64,000 nucleotides of DNA from Haladaptatus salinisoli (GTDB lineage: Archaea; Halobacteriota; Halobacteria; Halobacteriales; Haladaptataceae), in contig NZ_CP085327.1 in NCBI RefSeq assembly GCF_020614375.1, positions 434,001-498,000 of the forward strand. The letters are read 5' to 3'. The notes under the pieces were generated by a model. That model was not told the DNA's origin, did not search any database, and saw only the letters and a program-made list of their open reading frames with translations. This document shows, in pieces, positions 60,098 through 64,000 of this stretch (its first letter is position 1; each line of letters starts with the position of its first letter). The translations under genes and the position numbers were made by a program.

Positions 60098-62760
60098 GGT
60101 TCGACCGAATCCGCCTCTCGAACTTCAAGTGTTACGAGGACGCCGACCTGCTGCTCGACGCGGGCGTCACGGTCATCCACGGCCTCAACGGGAGCGGCAA
60201 ATCCTCGCTACTCGAAGCGTGCTTTTTCGCGCTGTACGGCGCGCGAGCACTCGACAGAACGTTAGACGACATCGTCACCATCGGCGCGGACGACGCGGAG
60301 GTCGAACTCTGGTTCACGCACGCGGGCGGGGAGTACCACCTCCACCGTCGAGTTCGGGCGACGGGTGAGTCGGCCCAGACCGCGAAGTGCGTGCTGGAGA
60401 CGCCGGGGGGAAGCGTCGACGGTTCCCGCGACGTGCGCGACCACGTCAGCGACCTGTTTCGAATGGACGCCGAGGCGTTCGTCAACTGCGCCTACGTCCG
60501 GCAGGGCGAGGTGAACAAACTCATCAACGCGACGCCCGCCCAGCGGCAGGACATGATAGACGACCTCCTGCAACTGGGCAAACTGGAGGAGTACCGCGAG
60601 CGGGCGAGCGACGCCCGCCTCGGAGTCAAAGGCGTCCTCGACGACCGACGCGGGAGCCTCTCGGAACTCGAATCGCAGATAGCGACGAAAGAGGAGAAGA
60701 ACCTCCACGAGTCGTTGAACGACCTCGAATCGAAGCGCAACGAGACGGAGTCGGAGATAGAGCGGTTCGAAGAAAACCGCGACAAGGCGCGGCAGACGCT
60801 CGAAGATGCCGAAGACGTGCTCGAAACGTACGACGAAAAACGCGAGGAACTCCGGTCGATCGAGGACGACATCGAGGAACTCCGGACCCAAATCGCCGAG
60901 GCGGAACAGGAGCGCGAGGAACTTCGAACCCGAGCCGCGAAAAACAGGGAACGAATCTCGGAGTTGGAATCGGACATCGCGGCCGCGCTCGCCGAGACGG
61001 AACTCGACTCGGCCGACGAGGACGCGCTCGAAAGCCGACTCGACGAACTCGACGACGAGGACGAATCGGTCGCGGAAGCGTTGAAAGACGCTCGCATGAA
61101 AGCGCAGATGTTCGACAATCAGGCGTCGAACCTCGCCGAGCGCGCGGGCGAACTCGAATCGCGAGCGCGGGAGAAACGGGAGCGAGCCGAACGGCTCGAC
61201 GCGGAGGCCGAAGCCGCGACGGAGGAACTCGAAGACCGCCGCGAGAAGCTGACGGAGATCGACGCCGACGTCGAATCGCTCCGCGAGCGGTTCGCGGACG
61301 CGCCGGTCGACTTCGGCGACGCGAGCGACCACCTCGAATCGCTTCGCTCGGACCTCGCCGACCGCCGCGAGGACGAGACGGAGCGGCGGGCGGAACTGAA
61401 AACGGCGAGAGAGCAGGTCGCTGAGGCCGAGAGGCTGTTGGAGGAGGGTAAGTGCCCGGAGTGCGGACAGGAGGTCGAGGGGTCTCCGCACGTCGATTCG
61501 GTGGACGAGAACCGCGAGCGGGTGTCCGAGTTGGAAGCGCGGGTCGCGCGGTGCCGCGAAGAGCGGGAGGAGTTGGAAACGAAAATCGAAGGTGCCGAAT
61601 CGCTCGTGGCGGCCGAAAACCGCGTAAACGAGCTACGAAACAACCGCGAGAACGTCGCGCAGTTGGTCGAAGACCGCGAGCAAGCGGTCGGCGAGAAGCG
61701 CGAGCAGGCGGAAATGCTCCGCGAGGACGCCGACGACCTGATGGCCGACTCGGGGGAACGGCGCGAGGACGCGGACGAACTCGAAGCGAAAGCGGAGACG
61801 CACCGAGAGACGGTCGCCGACCTCGAAGCGAAGCGAGAATCGCTCGCGGAACGGCGGGAGCGGATCGAGCGGATTCAGTCGCTTCGAGGAGACGTGGACG
61901 ACGCCGAGAGCGAACTCGACCGCCTCGGCGAGAATCGGGACCACCTCGAAGAACTGAACGGCCAGCGGCGCGACCGCCTCGACGAGAAGCGGTCGCGCCG
62001 GACGGAACTGCAGGAGGCGTACGACGAGTCTCGCGTCGAGAAGGCTCGAGAGGACAAAGAACGGGCCGAAGGATACCTCGAACGGGTCGAAGAGGAGTTG
62101 TCGACCCTCCGGGAACGGCGGGACGACCTCATCGACCGAATCGGCGGCGTTCGCGGCGAAATCGAGGAGCTGGAAGAACTCCGCGACCGCCGCGACGGCA
62201 TCGAATCGCGCGTCTCCGCGCTCGAATCGTTGTACGACGAAGCCGCCGACCTGCAGGCGATGTACGGCGACCTCCGGGCGGAACTCCGCCAGCGGAACGT
62301 CGAGAGTTTGGAGCGGATGTTGAACGACGTGTTCGACCTCGTCTATCAGAACGACTCGTACTCCCGAATCGCGCTCGACGGCGAGTACCGACTGACCGTC
62401 TACCAGAAGGACGGCGAACCGCTCGACCCCGAACAGCTATCCGGCGGCGAACGGGCGCTGTTCAACCTCAGCCTCCGTTGTGCCATCTATCGACTCCTCT
62501 CCGAAGGTATCGAGGGGAGCGCACCGATGCCGCCGCTGATTCTGGACGAACCGACGGTGTTCCTCGACTCCGGCCACGTCTCGCAGTTGGTCGAGCTGGT
62601 GCAGTCGATGCGCAAACTGGGCGTCGAACAGATCGTCGTCGTCAGCCACGACGAGGAGTTGGTCGGTGCCGCGGACGACCTCGTGCGGGTGGAAAAGGAC
62701 GCGACGACGAACCGCTCCCACGTCGAACACCGGGACTCACTGGCCGAAGTCGCCGATTAA
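60094..62760 (+). CDS. rad50: DNA double-strand break repair ATPase Rad50
   Basis: 888 residues of the SMC-like Rad50. Walker A GLNGSGKS (about 30-37), Q-loop YVRQGEV, long coiled coils on both sides of the zinc hook CPEC (Cys454, Cys457), signature LSGGERAL near residue 783 and Walker B LILDEPTVFLD. The hook joins two Rad50 arms through one zinc ion. GTG start overlapping the mre11 stop. Its last 24 bases are antisense to the next gene. Confidence 0.96.
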   Translation: MRFDRIRLSNFKCYEDADLLLDAGVTVIHGLNGSGKSSLLEACFFALYGARALDRTLDDIVTIGADDAEVELWFTHAGGEYHLHRRVRATGESAQTAKCVLETPGGSVDGSRDVRDHVSDLFRMDAEAFVNCAYVRQGEVNKLINATPAQRQDMIDDLLQLGKLEEYRERASDARLGVKGVLDDRRGSLSELESQIATKEEKNLHESLNDLESKRNETESEIERFEENRDKARQTLEDAEDVLETYDEKREELRSIEDDIEELRTQIAEAEQEREELRTRAAKNRERISELESDIAAALAETELDSADEDALESRLDELDDEDESVAEALKDARMKAQMFDNQASNLAERAGELESRAREKRERAERLDAEAEAATEELEDRREKLTEIDADVESLRERFADAPVDFGDASDHLESLRSDLADRREDETERRAELKTAREQVAEAERLLEEGKCPECGQEVEGSPHVDSVDENRERVSELEARVARCREEREELETKIEGAESLVAAENRVNELRNNRENVAQLVEDREQAVGEKREQAEMLREDADDLMADSGERREDADELEAKAETHRETVADLEAKRESLAERRERIERIQSLRGDVDDAESELDRLGENRDHLEELNGQRRDRLDEKRSRRTELQEAYDESRVEKAREDKERAEGYLERVEEELSTLRERRDDLIDRIGGVRGEIEELEELRDRRDGIESRVSALESLYDEAADLQAMYGDLRAELRQRNVESLERMLNDVFDLVYQNDSYSRIALDGEYRLTVYQKDGEPLDPEQLSGGERALFNLSLRCAIYRLLSEGIEGSAPMPPLILDEPTVFLDSGHVSQLVELVQSMRKLGVEQIVVVSHDEELVGAADDLVRVEKDATTNRSHVEHRDSLAEVAD

Positions 62761-63171
62761 CGGTTCCAGTCCGTCGGTCGCGGTGTCGGTCAGACCGTAC
62801 CCGCGTTCGCCGGCGACTCGGCGTTCTTCGACGAGTCCGGCGGCGCGGAACTCGGCGAGGTACCCGTGGATGTCGCTCTCGCAAAGGTCGTACGCGGAGA
62901 GCAGTTCGCGGACGGAGAGCGGCCCTCGGTCGTGGAGTTCGACCAACAGTCCGAGCGCGCGCTCGTTCGGAACCGCGGTGAGGACGCGACGGGTGGCGGG
63001 ACCGACTCGCCGGGCGGCCGTTTCCAGCGGCGATTCGCCGTCGGCGAACCGGAGTCGGTCGTTTTTCAGATAGGTTTCGTCTCCGGTTCGCGGGTCGCGG
63101 ACGAGGCTCGATTCGTCCGATCGCTTGAGGAGAAGATACCGCCGTCCCGATTCGTCGCGCACGGTTCGCAT
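62737..63171 (-). CDS. HTH-containing protein overlapping the rad50 end
   Basis: 144 residues. The N-terminal half is beta-rich (SGRRYLLLKRSDESSLVRDPRTGDETYL). The C-terminal half is a winged helix (ERALGLLVELHDRGPLSVRELLSAYDLCESDIHGYLAEFRAAGLVEERRV). It is probably a DNA-binding regulator found next to mre11-rad50 or polB in haloarchaea. Its 3' end runs 24 bases into rad50 on the opposite strand. Confidence 0.78.
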   Translation of the reverse strand: MRTVRDESGRRYLLLKRSDESSLVRDPRTGDETYLKNDRLRFADGESPLETAARRVGPATRRVLTAVPNERALGLLVELHDRGPLSVRELLSAYDLCESDIHGYLAEFRAAGLVEERRVAGERGYGLTDTATDGLEPLIGDFGQ

Positions 63172-63196
63172 GAGTCGAGATAGCGCGGCGACGCGG

Positions 63197-63532
63197 TTAG
63201 TCCTTCTGGACGGCGCGGTACCGCTGATAGCCGCGCGCGAACGCCACGAGACCGACGAGGACGAGTCCGCCGCCGAACGTCCACCGTCGCTCGAACCAGA
63301 TGAGCATGAGTCCGAGACTGAGCGCGAATAGGGCGACGTTGAAGAGCAGGACCTGCGCCCAGAACTCCTTCTGTAGCTCCGGGTCGGCGTCTACTTGACT
63401 GTAGTCGCGCACCGACGGTGCCTTGATTTTGAGGTTTTCGGACGGGTCGTTCACCTCCGGGACGAGGTCGGCTTCCGGGGCGTCACCCGGGTCTTCGGAC
63501 CCTTCGTCGTCGTGACCGAATCTATCGAACAC
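63197..63532 (-). CDS. Small membrane protein with acidic N-terminus
   Basis: 111 residues. An acidic, disordered N-terminus (DDEGSEDPGDAPEADLVPEVNDP) leads to two TM helices (about 61-78 and 86-100) and a basic end (YQRYRAVQKD). GTG start. It is 25 bases from the HTH gene start and on the same strand, probably co-transcribed. Function unknown. Confidence 0.72.
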   Translation of the reverse strand: MFDRFGHDDEGSEDPGDAPEADLVPEVNDPSENLKIKAPSVRDYSQVDADPELQKEFWAQVLLFNVALFALSLGLMLIWFERRWTFGGGLVLVGLVAFARGYQRYRAVQKD

Positions 63533-63589
63533 CGTAATCGAAAAATCGTGCGGGAAGTGAAAAGCGTTCGGAGTCGATTCGGTGTCTCT

Positions 63590-63775
63590 TCAGACGTGTT
63601 TCTCTAGCGTGACCGTGCTGGATGCTTTGAGCCAGCCGAGGGGATTTTCGGCGTCGTAGAATACCACCCCGTCGTCCGTCTCGTAGGCCTCTATCGAACC
63701 CGTCGGCTCGTCCGGAGCCGGGAGCCCGGTTTCTGCGCGGTCCAGCTTACTGTCTTCGGTGGCACGGTCAGACAT
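63590..63775 (-). CDS. 61-residue haloarchaeal protein
   Basis: 61 residues, acidic N-terminus (SDRATEDSKLDRAETGLP) then EAYETDDGVVFYDAENPLGWLKASSTVTLE. It resembles short proteins encoded next to polB in other haloarchaea. No function recognised. A TATA-like ATTTAATGTG (complement) lies about 25-35 bases upstream. Confidence 0.7.
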   Translation of the reverse strand: MSDRATEDSKLDRAETGLPAPDEPTGSIEAYETDDGVVFYDAENPLGWLKASSTVTLEKHV

Positions 63776-63883
63776 TGACTTGACCTCGGAGTATGCTATG
63801 CGCTAACACATTAAATCCCTTTCCATTCCGGCGACTCGCACAAACGGGAGGGTTTTTACCGGGAAGCACCAAAAACAATCGAC

Positions 63884-64000
63884 ATGACTCAATCGGGGCT
63901 CGGCGACTTCGCGGGCGGGGACGAGCGACCCGCGGCGGAAGCCCGCGCCGTCGCCGGAAACGACGACACGACGGTACGCGTCGTGGACGCCGACGCGGAG
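63884..64000 (+). CDS. N-terminus of a protein, probably DNA polymerase B
   Basis: The first 39 codons, cut by the right window edge. They start MTQSGLGDFAG and continue with an acidic, Ala-rich, disordered stretch reaching VRVVDADAE. Haloarchaeal family B DNA polymerases begin with a closely similar MTQ-GL-DF pattern and are preceded by the same pair of small minus-strand genes. Assignment rests on these 39 residues and context, so it is tentative. TATA-like GGGTTTTTACC lies about 25-35 bases before the ATG. Confidence 0.5.
   Translation, partial: MTQSGLGDFAGGDERPAAEARAVAGNDDTTVRVVDADAE

Overview
The window is high-GC (roughly 60-65%) chromosomal DNA of a haloarchaeon (class Halobacteria). 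The evidence is strongly acidic proteins, leaderless genes with TATA boxes about 25 bases before the start codon, Tat-type secretion signals, an archaellin, TFE, aIF2-beta, PAN, Trm56, XPB/Bax1 and Mre11/Rad50, and many small haloarchaea-specific families. The genus cannot be fixed from sequence alone. I see no rRNA, tRNA, CRISPR array or insertion sequence; most of the window looks like core chromosome with one accessory island.

Layout. 1-5.4 kb: acyl-CoA metabolism (thiolase 3' end, an HMG-CoA-synthase-like/DUF35 fusion, aldo/keto reductase, 3-hydroxyacyl-CoA dehydrogenase and enoyl-CoA hydratase). 5.4-12.7 kb: two transcription regulators, a metallo-beta-lactamase-fold hydrolase, a glutaredoxin-thioredoxin reductase fusion, a 10-TM metal permease with a palindromic operator, cold shock protein, aIF2-beta and small Zn proteins. 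12.8-19.3 kb: a lone archaellin, nitrilase-type amidase, LEA14-type protein, a PhoU/AbrB regulator and an NAD-kinase-like protein. 19.3-26.5 kb: Mn catalase, a CinA-like - DUF5803 - DUF2110 - TFE - Trm56 information-processing run, an NhaC antiporter and a sugar-nucleotide epimerase.

26.5-32.6 kb is the most unusual part: four tandem Tat-exported S8 subtilases, all on the minus strand, each with its own leaderless promoter. The array is preceded by a free-standing I9 propeptide (no protease domain) and followed by a BsuPI-type proteinase-inhibitor gene. One protease has lost the oxyanion-hole Asn. The array carries mosaic identical tracts that point to gene conversion. I read this as a candidate protease/pseudoprotease/inhibitor module.

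32.7-45.4 kb: DUF2797-XPB and Bax1 (a helicase-nuclease repair pair split by a reverse-oriented lipoprotein), an RNA m5C methyltransferase with a separate partner, a PAC2 proteasome-assembly factor, aminotransferase, UbiA prenyltransferase, Nudix, ParB-like, alpha/beta hydrolase and glutamine amidotransferase genes, plus a frameshifted lipoprotein and a decayed methyltransferase tail. 45.6-58.2 kb: TrmB regulator, YchF, HTH-GNAT fusion, dodecin, the EtfB-EtfA-FixCX electron-transfer operon (which links to the acyl-CoA oxidation genes at the left end), a bactofilin and PAN. 58.3-64 kb: a small HTH regulator with a perfect palindrome on its promoter, Mre11-Rad50, three small haloarchaeal genes and the first codons of a gene that is probably DNA polymerase B.
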